Shown piece after piece: positions 26,144 to 35,857 of a stretch of DNA of 64,000 nt. Each line of letters starts with the position of its first letter. The first letter of the stretch is position 1. Origin of the DNA: Desulfobotulus mexicanus (GTDB lineage Bacteria > Desulfobacterota > Desulfobacteria > Desulfobacterales > ASO4-4); assembly GCF_006175995.1 (NCBI RefSeq), contig NZ_VDMB01000004.1, forward strand, positions 124,001 through 188,000, in the 5' to 3' direction. Made by a program: the position numbers and the translations under genes. The notes below the pieces were generated by a model. It was not told the DNA's origin. It did no database searches and saw only the letters and a program-made list of their open reading frames with translations.

Positions 26144-26210
26144 GGCCTGTAGGAGCTATTGTTTTTTTATAATCAGAGAAATTACGTGGCCAAAGATTGC
26201 GCTGGCCAGC

Positions 26211-26231
26211 GGGCACCCGTAAAGGGTGCCC
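26211..26231. repeat. REP-like hairpin
   Basis: GGGCACCC (26211-26218) and GGGTGCCC (26224-26231) form an 8-bp stem with loop GTAAA. It is preceded by two TGGCCA palindromes (26187, 26203) and followed by CCTACAAAA. The compact GC-rich palindrome cluster resembles bacterial REP sequences. No other copy was found in the window. Confidence 0.4.
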
Positions 26232-26330
26232 CTACAAAACAGGGGCTGCACAATCCATTCGCAGGTGCAGATCCTATGCCTGCCCTACCTGCTCCGGCTG
26301 GTCGTGGGTATTGTCCTTAAGGACTTTAAA

Positions 26331-26357
26331 GTCATTAAAGTCATTAAGGTCATTAAG
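26331..26357. repeat. Three tandem 9-base repeats
   Basis: GTCATTAAA, GTCATTAAG, GTCATTAAG in a row, preceded by the related AAGGACTTTAAA. It lies in the 331-base gap between the PP2C gene and the HATPase-STAS gene. The remainder of that gap holds the hairpin at 26211 and no supported gene. Confidence 0.5.
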
Positions 26358-26474
26358 GAAGGTAAGGGAAAAAGAGCATATTCATTACCTTGCCTCAAAA
26401 AGTACCGTGTATAAAGCGTTTATTTTATAAAAATTTCTCAGCAGATTATCTAACCACTTCAGAAAGGATCTGCC

Positions 26475-27236
26475 ATGTTTGCCATCCAGGAAAACGGCAG
26501 CGAACTTAATTTTTCCATAGCTTCGGACATGGCCCTTGTGGACCGTTTTGTGGCCCTTGCCAAGGAGTTCATGGAAAGACAGGGAACCACCCGTTTTTCG
26601 GAAATAATCATTGTACTCCGTGAACTGCTCATCAATGCCGTGGAACACGGGAATGCCAAAGACCGGTCCCTCACCGTGGAAGGCACCCTTGAAGCACTGG
26701 GCCAGGACCGCTTTTGTATCCGGGTGCAGGATGAGGGAAAGGGCGTGGATGCCTCCACCCTTTCCTTTACCATGCCCGAAGACCCTTCCCAGGACCGCAG
26801 CCGGGGCTTTGCCCTGATCCATGCCTTTTCCGATGAAATCCGCTTTTCCCAGAACCCCTCCTGTATACGCGCCTGGGTGTCCGTACCAACATACAGTCTC
26901 TGCACCCACAGGATGGAAGGAGAATGCGCAGTAATTTTACCCGGCGGAGACATTACCGCAGCTTCCGCAGAAACCTTAAGACGCCTGCTCCTTAAAGTAC
27001 TGGATCAGGGAGTTTCCCATTTCTGCATTGATCTTTCAGACACCTCGGACATTGATTCCATCGGGCTGAGCCTGCTGATAGCTTTTGCCCGCATTCTAAA
27101 GGAAAACAGCGATAAGGGTATCCTTGAAATACAGAATGCGGCAGACAGCCTTGAGACCCTTTTCCGCATGACCCGACTGGACCGGATGTACACCATTGTC
27201 CGGAATCAGGAAGATAAGGATGATTCCCCATGCTGA
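26475..27236 (+). CDS. Fused anti-sigma-type serine kinase (HATPase) and STAS protein
   Basis: A 253-residue fusion. Residues 1-135 form an RsbW/SpoIIAB-like GHKL ATPase with N-box LRELLINAVEHGN, G1 QDEGKGVD and a reduced G2 region DRSRGFALI. Residues 145-250 form a STAS domain with DIDSIGLSLLIAF. Its Ser lies where RsbV carries phospho-Ser56, while the next residue (Ser58 in SpoIIAA) is Ile. These two parts are normally separate kinase and substrate proteins in partner switching. The gene overlaps cheA by 7 bases. The ribosome site is AGAAAGGAT. Confidence 0.8.
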   Translation: MFAIQENGSELNFSIASDMALVDRFVALAKEFMERQGTTRFSEIIIVLRELLINAVEHGNAKDRSLTVEGTLEALGQDRFCIRVQDEGKGVDASTLSFTMPEDPSQDRSRGFALIHAFSDEIRFSQNPSCIRAWVSVPTYSLCTHRMEGECAVILPGGDITAASAETLRRLLLKVLDQGVSHFCIDLSDTSDIDSIGLSLLIAFARILKENSDKGILEIQNAADSLETLFRMTRLDRMYTIVRNQEDKDDSPC

Positions 27237-30200
27237 ACGACAAAGCGATTCTCGATGAATTTGTTCTGGAAGCCCGGGAGCACCTTGCAAAGGTGGAAGA
27301 AGATATTCTGGGCATGGAAGGCGGAGATATTGAAAATACTGCTGAGCTTGTCAACGGGCTTTTCAGAGCCGTGCATTCCATTAAAGGGAGTGCCGGATTT
27401 CTGGGCCTCAGTGCCATAGGTTCCCTGACCCATGCCATGGAAGCCCTGCTCTCCATGGTGCGTTCCGGAGAGATTTCTGTGGACAGCATTCTGGCCGATG
27501 CCCTGCTTGCGGGCGTTGATCATGTACAGACCCTGCTCGATGACGTGGATAACAGCAATGAGGTAGACATTTCCGCCATACAGAAAAGGCTGGACAGCCT
27601 CCTTGAAGACTGTCTTCCGGATCAGGCGAAAAAGGACAGAAAAACCGAGGCCATGCTGCATACGGGAGAAAATCTTCTTCCCTTTCCCGTTTCCGCCTAT
27701 ACCCTGAACCGCATAGATAAAGCCCAGCACCTCTACCTGCTGCGCTATGACCTTGCGGCCATGGAAAAGGACGGAAAACGGCCCATGGAAATCATAGCCG
27801 GTCTTCTTTCCGCAGGTGAAATTGTGGAAGCGGAGCTTTCCCTCGATGCCTTTGACCTGCGCCAGTCCCTTCCCAAAGGCCCCTTAAGCTATCAGGTTCT
27901 CTATGCCACCATCCTTGAAGAAGATCTGGTTCCCATGATCAGCGGGCTTGCCGATGATGCAATTCAGCCCGTATCCCGAGAGCAGGCCTGTTCCCTATGC
28001 CCAGAAGAAAGACAGACAGAACAGGCTGAACGGGAAGAGCAGACGGATTCCATAGCTGAACCGAAAATATTCTTTAGCCCACCCCTTCCCGAACCCGCTG
28101 CTGAATCTGAAAAAACGAAGGAAAGGCCGCAGAAAAATCTTCAGAAGGATGAAACCGGAACCCGCAGATCTGCAGGAGATAAAAGTTCCGACAAAGGAGG
28201 CAGCATCCGCATACGTCTGGATATTCTGGACGAACTGATGACCCTTGCAGGGGAACTGGTACTGGTCCGCAATCAGCATCTTCTGGCAGCGGATCATACA
28301 GGAAATCTTGCCCAGAGACTGGATGGAGTAACCACGGAGCTGCAGCAGACCATCATGCGCACCCGCATGCAGCCCATAGGCAATGTTTTTGCAAAACTGC
28401 CCCGCATGGTAAGGGACCTTTCCCAGAAGCTTGAAAAAAACATAGAGCTTGAAATGGAAGGGCAGGATGTGGAGCTGGATAAAACCATACTTGAAGCCCT
28501 TGCCGATCCCCTGACCCATCTCATCCGCAATGCCTGCGACCATGGCATTGAATCTCCGGCAGACCGTATGGCTGCAGGAAAACCCGAAACCGGGCATATC
28601 CGTGTGACGGCCCGCCATGAAGCCGGACAGATTGTCCTTGTACTCAGCGATGACGGCAAGGGCATGGATACGGAAAGAATCCGTAAAAAAGCCCTGGATC
28701 TGGGCCTGAAAAAAGAATCGGAACTTTCCCTGATGACTGACAATGAAATCTGTCAGCTTACCATGCTTTCTGGTTTTTCCACCGCAGACAGGGTTTCAGA
28801 GGTTTCAGGCCGGGGCGTTGGCATGGATGTGGTAAAAACATCCATTGAAACTCTGGGCGGTTCTCTGCAGCTTTCTTCGGTGCAGGGTCAGGGATCAAAA
28901 TTCCGCATCGCCCTGCCCCTGACACTTGCCATAATTCCCTGCCTCACGGTACGGGTCAATGGGGAGCGCTTTGCCATTCCGCAGGTAAATCTGGATGAAC
29001 TGGTCTGCCTCTATGATGAAGATATAAAACAACGGATTTCCTGTGTTGGTTCCCATGAGGTATGCCGCCTGAGGGAAACCCTTCTGCCCATGGTGCGTAT
29101 GGCAGAGGTATTGAAAAGACCGGAACCCTTTACGGAAAAAATACAGGCTGACATTGCCAGATCACCCAGAAAACCTGAAAAAAACAGCCTTACCTTTGCC
29201 GTGGTCAAGGTGGGCAGCCACCGTTTCGGCCTTGAAGTAGACGAGGTCATAGGTACGGAAGAAATTGTTGTCAAACCCATGCATCCGGCCCTGAAATCCA
29301 TCCCCATCTATTCCGGTGCCACCATCATGGGAGACGGGGATGTGGCCCTGATTCTCGACATAGACGGCATTGCCCGGCATACGGGAGTGCCTCTGGCGGC
29401 AGGCAGCGAAGATGGGCCTGAGAAAAGTATCAGTACCCAGCCTGTCCTTCTCACCGCATCCGGCCCCCACGAGCAGTTTGCCATGGCCCTGCAACTGGTA
29501 AGGCGGGTGGAAAAAATAGCGGCAAAGGACATTGAACGCATGGGCCAGAGGGAATTCATCACCCTTGATGAAACCCCCACCCGGATTATCAGGCTTGATA
29601 ATCTTCTGCCCGTATCTGCCTGTCCCGAAAGTGAAACCTATCATCTGCTCTTACCCAAATTTTCTGAAAAACCCTTTGGCATTCTTTTCTCGGAAATAAG
29701 GGACATCGTAGATATCCCCCTGGATCTGGCCACCAAAAGCGTTCCGGGTAAAGGCATACTGGGAGCCGCCGTAATCCGGGAGAGGCTTTCCCTCTTTCTT
29801 GACCCCTTCCAGCTCATTGAAACGGCGGAGCCGGAATGGTTCGGCGACAGAATCAGGGCGCAGGAAAAAAAGCAGCAGCGAATTCTCATGGCCGAAGACA
29901 CGGTCTTTTTTACCCAGCTTGTGCGTAATTACCTGACCTCGGATGGCTACCATGTTCAGACTGCAGCCAATGGGAAGGAAGCCCTGAAAAAGCTTAAGGA
30001 AGAAAGTTTTGATCTTCTGGTCAGTGACCTTGAAATGCCGGAAATGGACGGGTGGGAACTGATACGGCAGGTACGAAAAGACCCGGATATAAGGGGAATG
30101 AAGGCCATTGCCCTCACGGCCCTTGCCACGGAAGCGGACCGCACCCGTACCCTGAATGCCGGGTTTGATGCCTTTGAAGTGAAAATTGACAGGGAAACCC

Positions 30201-30262
30201 TGCGCAGGCGTATCCGCAGCATGCTTGGGCATGATTCTTCTTTGCAAAGGAAAAGCGCATGA
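27230..30262 (+). CDS. cheA: Chemotaxis-type histidine kinase CheA with C-terminal receiver
   Basis: A 1010-residue hybrid CheA. The HPt domain has phospho-acceptor His49 in FRAVHSIKGSAG. A helical domain of unknown role spans about residues 130-250, then a charged linker. The dimerisation helices (RLDILDELMTLAGELV, about 328) and GHKL kinase (HLIRNACDHGIES, SDDGKGMD, GRGVGMDVV) follow. Two CheW-like regions lie at about 565-720 and 735-870. A receiver at about 885-1000 has Asp in LLVSDLEMPEMDG; its usual Lys region reads EVKID. Start and stop overlap both neighbours, so the operon is tightly coupled. There is no flagellar context. Confidence 0.92.
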   Translation: MLNDKAILDEFVLEAREHLAKVEEDILGMEGGDIENTAELVNGLFRAVHSIKGSAGFLGLSAIGSLTHAMEALLSMVRSGEISVDSILADALLAGVDHVQTLLDDVDNSNEVDISAIQKRLDSLLEDCLPDQAKKDRKTEAMLHTGENLLPFPVSAYTLNRIDKAQHLYLLRYDLAAMEKDGKRPMEIIAGLLSAGEIVEAELSLDAFDLRQSLPKGPLSYQVLYATILEEDLVPMISGLADDAIQPVSREQACSLCPEERQTEQAEREEQTDSIAEPKIFFSPPLPEPAAESEKTKERPQKNLQKDETGTRRSAGDKSSDKGGSIRIRLDILDELMTLAGELVLVRNQHLLAADHTGNLAQRLDGVTTELQQTIMRTRMQPIGNVFAKLPRMVRDLSQKLEKNIELEMEGQDVELDKTILEALADPLTHLIRNACDHGIESPADRMAAGKPETGHIRVTARHEAGQIVLVLSDDGKGMDTERIRKKALDLGLKKESELSLMTDNEICQLTMLSGFSTADRVSEVSGRGVGMDVVKTSIETLGGSLQLSSVQGQGSKFRIALPLTLAIIPCLTVRVNGERFAIPQVNLDELVCLYDEDIKQRISCVGSHEVCRLRETLLPMVRMAEVLKRPEPFTEKIQADIARSPRKPEKNSLTFAVVKVGSHRFGLEVDEVIGTEEIVVKPMHPALKSIPIYSGATIMGDGDVALILDIDGIARHTGVPLAAGSEDGPEKSISTQPVLLTASGPHEQFAMALQLVRRVEKIAAKDIERMGQREFITLDETPTRIIRLDNLLPVSACPESETYHLLLPKFSEKPFGILFSEIRDIVDIPLDLATKSVPGKGILGAAVIRERLSLFLDPFQLIETAEPEWFGDRIRAQEKKQQRILMAEDTVFFTQLVRNYLTSDGYHVQTAANGKEALKKLKEESFDLLVSDLEMPEMDGWELIRQVRKDPDIRGMKAIALTALATEADRTRTLNAGFDAFEVKIDRETLRRRIRSMLGHDSSLQRKSA

Positions 30263-30762
30263 ACCTTAACACAGGAAATCACCGTCAGATCTGCACCTTT
30301 ATCATTGAAGGAGAACACTACGGGCTGGATATTCTCGATGTCAAGGAAGTCCATGCCGGAAACCGTTTTACCCCCATCCACCATGCACCGGAAACTGTGC
30401 GGGGATATGTGAATATCCGGGGCCAGATTCATCTGATCGTGGACCTGAAGGTGCTGCTTGGGCATTCCCCCACTCCGGAGAAGGAAAATACCCGTATTCT
30501 GCTCTTCAAACCCGGAGCTGGAGAGGCCTTTGGCGTTATGGTGGATGCCATAGGAGATGTCTGTCCGGCTCCGGACAGCCTGATTGCGCCCATGGACAGT
30601 CAGGCAGGTTCCTCCGCCACCGGCGTTCTGCGTCAGCTGGCCACTGGAATTCTTAAAAACAGCAAGCAACTGGTGACCCTGCTTTCTGCGCAAAGCATCC
30701 TGCAGCATCTGTCACCATTATCTTCAGATAAAATATCCGGCAGCACCGGAAAATCTAAATAA
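30259..30762 (+). CDS. cheW: Chemosensory coupling protein CheW
   Basis: A 167-residue CheW that links the receptor to CheA. The family pattern is clear: ICTFIIEGEHYGLDILDVKEV at the start, ETVRGYVNIRGQIHLIVDLKVLLG in the middle, and FGVMVDAIGDVCPAPDSLIAP with VLRQLATGILKNSKQLVTLL at the end. The ATG overlaps the cheA stop by 4 bases. It ends 59 bases before the receptor gene. Confidence 0.92.
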   Translation: MNLNTGNHRQICTFIIEGEHYGLDILDVKEVHAGNRFTPIHHAPETVRGYVNIRGQIHLIVDLKVLLGHSPTPEKENTRILLFKPGAGEAFGVMVDAIGDVCPAPDSLIAPMDSQAGSSATGVLRQLATGILKNSKQLVTLLSAQSILQHLSPLSSDKISGSTGKSK

Positions 30763-30821
30763 TCCCCCACGGTCCTTAAAACCGTATGACAAAACAGTAA
30801 AGCAGCCCTAAGGAGCACAGC

Positions 30822-33287
30822 GTGAAACTCAAAGATCTTGGAATTGCAAAAAAACTGGGAATAGGTTTTGGCATTGTCTGTCTGGCCCTTCTGCTTCTCG
30901 GAGGTGCCAGCATACGGGGCATGGTCAACATCGGCAGTGACATGACACGCCTTGGCAGCTACACCCTGCCCGTGGCCAATGAAATCGCAGATCTTGAAAA
31001 CTCCACTCTGGCCGCCATTGTGGCCATGCAGAACTTTATCATGAACGGCAATGCTGATTACCTTAGCGAAGGCCGCAGGCAGATTGCCCTGTCCCATACC
31101 CATCTGGACAGGCTGGCGGAACTCCACAGGCAATATACGCAAGCCAACAGTCAGGCCAATGAAAAGGGCAGGGCTGCCATCCACAGCTTTTCCGAAAGCA
31201 TCGACTTAAGTGAAAGGCAGATTCAGGACAATCTGCGTAATGAAGCGGTTTTTGACCAGTCCGGCCAAAACACCCTTGAGACCTTTGTCAATCTCCTTCA
31301 TCGCTATGAAGCACTTCAGACTGAAGCCATGGAAGCCATGGCCCTTGGCAATGAAATGAAATACCTCATGGCCATGATGCGCCTTTCCCTCACGGCCAGC
31401 GCCCTCTTTGACAGTGAAGACAGCTTTAAGGAAATGGACCGCCATAACAGCCGCATGGCAGATATTGCAAAAAATCTGGCGGAAAAGGAATCAAATCCTG
31501 CGCTTAAAAAGGAACTGGAAGGTCTTATTCAGATCTCTGCCCGGTACAGGGAAACGGCAGATGCATGGTTGTCAGCTTTCCGTAAGAATCCTGCGCAGGC
31601 CAGAAGCGGCGATCTGGCAAGGCTTCTGCGGGATCAGGGGAATATCATTACAAACCATGTGGAAACCTTCCTTTTACACAAAACCAGCGACGTGGAGAGG
31701 ATCCTCAGAAATAATGATTTCATAGAAAGTCTCACCCGTCAGGTGGCCCATATGCGCATTCTGGAAAAAACCTATATTCTGGACCGCAATGAAACCAACC
31801 GGGACCGCTGGCTGGCCCACTATGCAGACATCAGCAAAAAACTGGAGCAGGCAGCAGAAAGTGCCACAGATGAAGAAAGCAGAGAAATTCTGGCCCAAAT
31901 CCGGACGAATCTGCAACTGTATCGCCAGAATGCTTCCATCTGGGTCAACAACCGCCTTGTCCTTGAAAACGAAACCCTGCCCGAGCTCCAGAGGCGCGGT
32001 CATGTTCTTGCTCAGCTCTGCAATCAGGCTTCGGAAAATGCATGGCAGCAGTTCCACATTGCGTCGGAGAACACCCTGAGTATCGTAAAAAGAGCCACAT
32101 GGGGACTTTCCATCGTGACCCTCCTTGGCCTTGCCTTTGCCATTGCCGCAGGCTTTACCATATCAAAAAGCATCAGCAGACCGGTACAGCGCCTTGTAAA
32201 AACCGCTGAAGCCCTTGCAAGGGGCGATATGACATCCAAAAGCCGCATCAGCCAGAAGGATGAAATCGGTCAGCTGGCCCATGCCGTTGACACTTCCATG
32301 GAGCAACTGGCCACGGTGGTACGGGATGTGAAAGGCAACGCCGATACCCTTGCAGGTGCGTCCGAAGAGCTTTCCACTGTTTCCCATCAGCTGGCGTCTG
32401 GCTCCGAAGAGGTCACCACCCAGGCCACCAACGTGGCAGGAGCCACTGAACAGATGAGTACCAACATCAGCACCATGGCTTCCGCCACCGAGGAAATGAG
32501 TGTCAATATTCAGGGTATTTCCAGCACCGCAGAACAGATGAGCACCAACATGAAGGCTGTAACCCTTTCCATGGAAGAATCCAGTGCTGGGATTTATAAA
32601 ATAGCCGAAAATGCTGAAACCAACACGGCCATAGCAGAAAAAGCCATGGATCTTGCGGGTTCTGCCACGGAAACCATGAATCTTTTAGGTAATGCAGCCA
32701 AAGAAATCGGAGATGTCACGGAAGTCATCAAGCGCATTGCGGAGCAGACCAACCTCCTGGCCCTTAACGCCACCATTGAGGCAGCCAGTGCAGGAGATGC
32801 GGGACGGGGCTTTGCCGTTGTTGCCAGTGAAATCAAGGCCCTTGCCAGCCAGAGCGCCCATGCGGCGGAAAACATAGCCGCCAGAATCCGGGGCGTTCAG
32901 GACACCACGGGAGAAGCCGTCAGGGGCATTGCCGATGTTTCTGGTATCATTGCCGATATTACAAAACGTACCAATGACACCACGGAAGCGGTAAAGAATC
33001 AGACCCGCATTGCAGAAACCATTGCCAGCAACATCGCCGAAGCCACGGCAGGCATCCAGCACATTGCAACGGGTATTGCCGAGGTGGCTCAGGGTGCCAA
33101 TGACATGAGCCGCAATGCCGGTGAGGCAGCCCAGGCAGCCCGAGACATCGCCGCCAACATTCAGGGCGTGAGTGCCGCAGCCCAGCAGTCCAGTGCAGCG
33201 GCCAGTCAGGTGAATGCCTCCGCTGTGGATCTCAGCAAACTTGCAGGAGAACTGCGGCGGCATATGGAAGGCTTTAAAACAGATTGA
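30822..33287 (+). CDS. Methyl-accepting chemotaxis protein
   Basis: An 821-residue receptor. A first membrane helix lies at about residues 13-35. A roughly 390-residue, almost entirely helical periplasmic domain follows, long enough for a helical bimodular (HBM) type sensor. A second membrane helix lies at about 424-446, then a HAMP domain. The cytoplasmic signalling coiled coil peaks at the conserved tip [21 protein letters not shown]. No CheR-binding pentapeptide is visible at the C terminus (GFKTD). The start is GTG at 30822 after AAGGAG. It probably belongs to the cheA-cheW operon. The ligand is unknown. Confidence 0.9.
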   Translation: MKLKDLGIAKKLGIGFGIVCLALLLLGGASIRGMVNIGSDMTRLGSYTLPVANEIADLENSTLAAIVAMQNFIMNGNADYLSEGRRQIALSHTHLDRLAELHRQYTQANSQANEKGRAAIHSFSESIDLSERQIQDNLRNEAVFDQSGQNTLETFVNLLHRYEALQTEAMEAMALGNEMKYLMAMMRLSLTASALFDSEDSFKEMDRHNSRMADIAKNLAEKESNPALKKELEGLIQISARYRETADAWLSAFRKNPAQARSGDLARLLRDQGNIITNHVETFLLHKTSDVERILRNNDFIESLTRQVAHMRILEKTYILDRNETNRDRWLAHYADISKKLEQAAESATDEESREILAQIRTNLQLYRQNASIWVNNRLVLENETLPELQRRGHVLAQLCNQASENAWQQFHIASENTLSIVKRATWGLSIVTLLGLAFAIAAGFTISKSISRPVQRLVKTAEALARGDMTSKSRISQKDEIGQLAHAVDTSMEQLATVVRDVKGNADTLAGASEELSTVSHQLASGSEEVTTQATNVAGATEQMSTNISTMASATEEMSVNIQGISSTAEQMSTNMKAVTLSMEESSAGIYKIAENAETNTAIAEKAMDLAGSATETMNLLGNAAKEIGDVTEVIKRIAEQTNLLALNATIEAASAGDAGRGFAVVASEIKALASQSAHAAENIAARIRGVQDTTGEAVRGIADVSGIIADITKRTNDTTEAVKNQTRIAETIASNIAEATAGIQHIATGIAEVAQGANDMSRNAGEAAQAARDIAANIQGVSAAAQQSSAAASQVNASAVDLSKLAGELRRHMEGFKTD

Positions 33288-33303
33288 TTTATTTTTTTAT
33301 AAT

Positions 33304-33641
33304 TGTTCAGCACATTTTATTCAGAAATATCAAAGCTGTAATTTCAGCAACTTAGTACTATTGCAAGGCACCCTGGCTATTTGCAAGTGACGTTGCAATC
33401 GTTTCGGATCAGAGCTTTGAAGGCCTGTGCGAAAGAAGCGGCAAACTGTCTGAGCCGCCACAAAGGCAGCGTGCTCAAGCCTCCCATGGTAATAAAATAG
33501 TTCATCCTGCCTGTGGCGGGGAGTTTTTGCCGCTTCAGCACAGGGCAAGAAGCTCCCGAATAAGATTGCGTCACGGGCAAATAGCTTGGGTGTCTGTGCA
33601 TCTGTCTCACAGGTATTGTCCTTGGAAAATTGTGCTGAACG
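33304..33641. repeat. Palindromic MITE-like repeat, copy B (inverted relative to copy A)
   Basis: Terminal repeats TGTTCAGCACATTTT (33304-33318) and AAAATTGTGCTGAAC (33626-33640) bound a 338-base element. Its complement matches copy A over nearly all its length, with scattered substitutions in the outer 60 bases. It splits the chemosensory locus between the receptor and cheB. Outside the ends, TAAT and ATTACA extend the inverted repeat imperfectly. No transposase is present. A 132-residue open frame on the minus strand is a by-product of the palindrome. Bases 33642-33776 hold nothing recognised. Confidence 0.85.
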
Positions 33642-33776
33642 ATTACATTTTTTTATCAAGAATAGTATCAAAAAGGTAGACAGGGGCAGGCCTTGAGCCT
33701 GCCCCATGGCCTTCGCCCTAAGATACAAGACCGTGACTCAAAGAAAATGCTACTGAACAAAACCCGGCTTTTTTTG

Positions 33777-33805
33777 TTTACCCTGAAAGCTTCCCCGCTT
33801 ATACT
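33777..33805 (+). promoter_or_regulatory. Candidate sigma-70 promoter for cheB
   Basis: TTTACC (33777-33782) and TATACT (33800-33805) are spaced by 17 bases, with 4 of 6 and 5 of 6 consensus matches. The site lies 48 bases upstream of the cheB ATG. With repeat B separating the two halves of the locus, cheB-cheR plausibly have their own promoter. Confidence 0.4.
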
Positions 33806-33853
33806 CTTCAAAAGGATACTTCATTTCTTCCCTGACTCCCATGGAGCCTGTAC

Positions 33854-34915
33854 ATGTCTTCTCCCATAACCGTTCTTATTGTGGATGACTCTCGCATTTT
33901 CCGGAATGCTCTGGCCTTAAGCCTTTCCGAAGAAAAGGACATCAAGGTTCTGGGCTCCGTGAGAAACGGCAGAAAAGCCCTTGAGTTTCTGGAAAAGAAC
34001 CCCGTTGATATCATCACTCTGGATCTGGACATGCCGGAAATGGATGGTCTTTCAACCCTGAAAGCCATCCGCAGCCTTAAAGCCCCTGCACCTGGTGTTC
34101 TTGTCATCAGCGGACACGCGGGCAGTGCGGAGGATCTCAGGAGAGAAAGCCTTGCTGCAGGAGCCTTTGCCTATATCCCCAAACCCGTGGCTGTGGCAGG
34201 TGAACTTCCACTGGAACGGCTTAAAAATGCCGTTGCTCCCAGAATCCGGTCCTATATAAAGCGGGGCATCCCCTCTCCCCTTCCCCCTGAATGCCTGCCC
34301 TGTCCGGATTCATCCAGAAACAAAAAAAACCAGACAGAAGTTATCCTCATCGGTGTTTCCACAGGTGGCCCAAAAGCCCTGCATGCCCTGCTGCCCAAAC
34401 TCTGTAGGGATACTTCCCTGCCAATTCTGGTGGTGCAGCACATGCCCCCTGATTTCACGCTCTCCCTTGCAGAAAGCCTCAATGCCCAGTGCAGCCACAG
34501 CGTTGTGGAAGCAGAAGACGGGATGGAGGTTCTGCCTGAAAAGGTGTACATCGCCCCCGGCGGGCGGCATATGCTGGTGAGAAAATCCGGAACAAAAATT
34601 AAAATTGTGCTGAATGACGGACCAGCGGAAAAGGGCTGCCGGCCTTCGGCGGACATTCTGTTCCGTTCTGCTGCCGCAGTCTGGGAACACAGGACTCTGG
34701 CTCTGGTTCTTACGGGTATGGGCCGGGACGGAACCCAGGGCGCTGCAAGCCTGAAACGTGCGGGAGCCACAATTTTTGTTCAAGATGAAAAAAGCAGTGT
34801 GGTCTGGGGGATGCCGGGCAGTGTCGTGGCAGCGGGTCTTTCCGATGCCATTTTCCCCATTGAAACCATGGCCCGTGCCGTTCATCAATATCTTACATCC
34901 TGCTCCGGAGTCTAA
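33854..34915 (+). CDS. cheB: Chemoreceptor methylesterase CheB
   Basis: A 353-residue CheB, normal length. The receiver domain spans residues 1-125, with phospho-acceptor Asp in IITLDLDMPEMDG and Lys in YIPKP. The linker is followed by the methylesterase domain with catalytic Ser in GVSTGGPKAL, His in VVQHMPPDF and Asp in LTGMGRDGTQGA. It removes methyl groups from, or deamidates, the receptor when phosphorylated by CheA. It is followed by cheR after 7 bases, so the pair is coupled. Confidence 0.94.
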   Translation: MSSPITVLIVDDSRIFRNALALSLSEEKDIKVLGSVRNGRKALEFLEKNPVDIITLDLDMPEMDGLSTLKAIRSLKAPAPGVLVISGHAGSAEDLRRESLAAGAFAYIPKPVAVAGELPLERLKNAVAPRIRSYIKRGIPSPLPPECLPCPDSSRNKKNQTEVILIGVSTGGPKALHALLPKLCRDTSLPILVVQHMPPDFTLSLAESLNAQCSHSVVEAEDGMEVLPEKVYIAPGGRHMLVRKSGTKIKIVLNDGPAEKGCRPSADILFRSAAAVWEHRTLALVLTGMGRDGTQGAASLKRAGATIFVQDEKSSVVWGMPGSVVAAGLSDAIFPIETMARAVHQYLTSCSGV

Positions 34916-34922
34916 AAAAAAC

Positions 34923-35822
34923 ATGGAACTGTCCCAGAACGCCTTTGACCAGCTTCGTACATGGATACATGAAGCCTGTGGCATTTATCTGCATACTGGC
35001 AAGGAATATCTTGTACAGCAGCGCCTTAGCGCTATGGTTAAGGAAGAAGGTTGCAGGGATTTTCCTTCCTTTTTCCAGAAACTCAGAAACAGCAGAGACC
35101 CTTTATTAAAAAACCGCGTCATCGATGCCATGACCACCAATGAAACCTATTTTTTCAGGGATCAGCATCCCTTTGATACTTTTTTCAACTCCCTTCTGCC
35201 TGCAATGGCCCTTAAAAAAAAAGCCGGTGTCAAATCAAAGTTTCGTATCTGGAGTGCGGGATCTTCCACAGGCCAGGAAGCCTACAGCCTTGCCATGCTC
35301 ATCCATGAATTCTGTTCCTCTGCAACTCAGCCCCTTTCTTCCCATTCTTTTGAAATCATTGGCACAGATATCTCGGCACCGGTTCTGGATAAAGCCCGTG
35401 CAGGCATCTATTCAGACCTTGAAATAAGCCGGGGACTTTCTCCTGAACGCAGAAATAAATATTTTTCAAAAATCAGTGAAAACAAATGGCAGCTCAGCGA
35501 CTCCATCCGCAACCTTGTCCGTTTCCAGACCCTCAATTTTATAGACAGTTTCCCAAATATGGGTCTCTTTGATCTGATTTTATGCCGCAATGTACTGATT
35601 TATTTTGATGAAGCCACCAAACGGCGTATTTTTAATCACTTTGCCAGCATACTGGACTCCGATGGACATCTCATCCTTGGAGGCAGCGAAAATATTTATG
35701 GAATAAGCACGGCTTTCAAAAGCAAAAAAGAAGGGATGACCCTTATCTATGAAAAAATAAATGGAAGGGAACCCATTGCCGTTCAATCATCCGCCGTGGC
35801 CAGATCTTTCTTTTCTACCTGA
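34923..35822 (+). CDS. cheR: Chemoreceptor methyltransferase CheR
   Basis: A 299-residue SAM-dependent methyltransferase that methylates glutamates of the receptor. An N-terminal helical domain (residues 1-75) precedes VIDAMTTNETYFFRD. The SAM-binding IWSAGSSTGQEAYSLAM, GTDIS, the CRNVLIYFDE motif and LILGGSENI follow. The ATG at 34923 is chosen because conservation begins there; a GGAG lies 13 bases upstream. A longer reading from 34758 would lie inside cheB in another frame. Confidence 0.93.
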   Translation: MELSQNAFDQLRTWIHEACGIYLHTGKEYLVQQRLSAMVKEEGCRDFPSFFQKLRNSRDPLLKNRVIDAMTTNETYFFRDQHPFDTFFNSLLPAMALKKKAGVKSKFRIWSAGSSTGQEAYSLAMLIHEFCSSATQPLSSHSFEIIGTDISAPVLDKARAGIYSDLEISRGLSPERRNKYFSKISENKWQLSDSIRNLVRFQTLNFIDSFPNMGLFDLILCRNVLIYFDEATKRRIFNHFASILDSDGHLILGGSENIYGISTAFKSKKEGMTLIYEKINGREPIAVQSSAVARSFFST

Positions 35823-35857
35823 AACAAAATAGCTTCTGATAAAAATCGGATAAAACT

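Noticed and set aside
26197-26430. 77-residue open frame between the PP2C and HATPase-STAS genes
   Set aside because: It runs through the REP-like hairpin and the tandem 9-mers. Its LKSLKSLRSL stretch is a direct product of the repeats and there is no ribosome site.
33330-33728. 132-residue minus-strand open frame, and its 72-residue counterpart at 10380-10598
   Set aside because: They share sequence only because both lie in copies of the palindromic repeat. There is no ribosome site or domain, and the frame ends differ.
34758-34922. 55-residue N-terminal extension of CheR
   Set aside because: It lies inside cheB in another frame and is not CheR-like.
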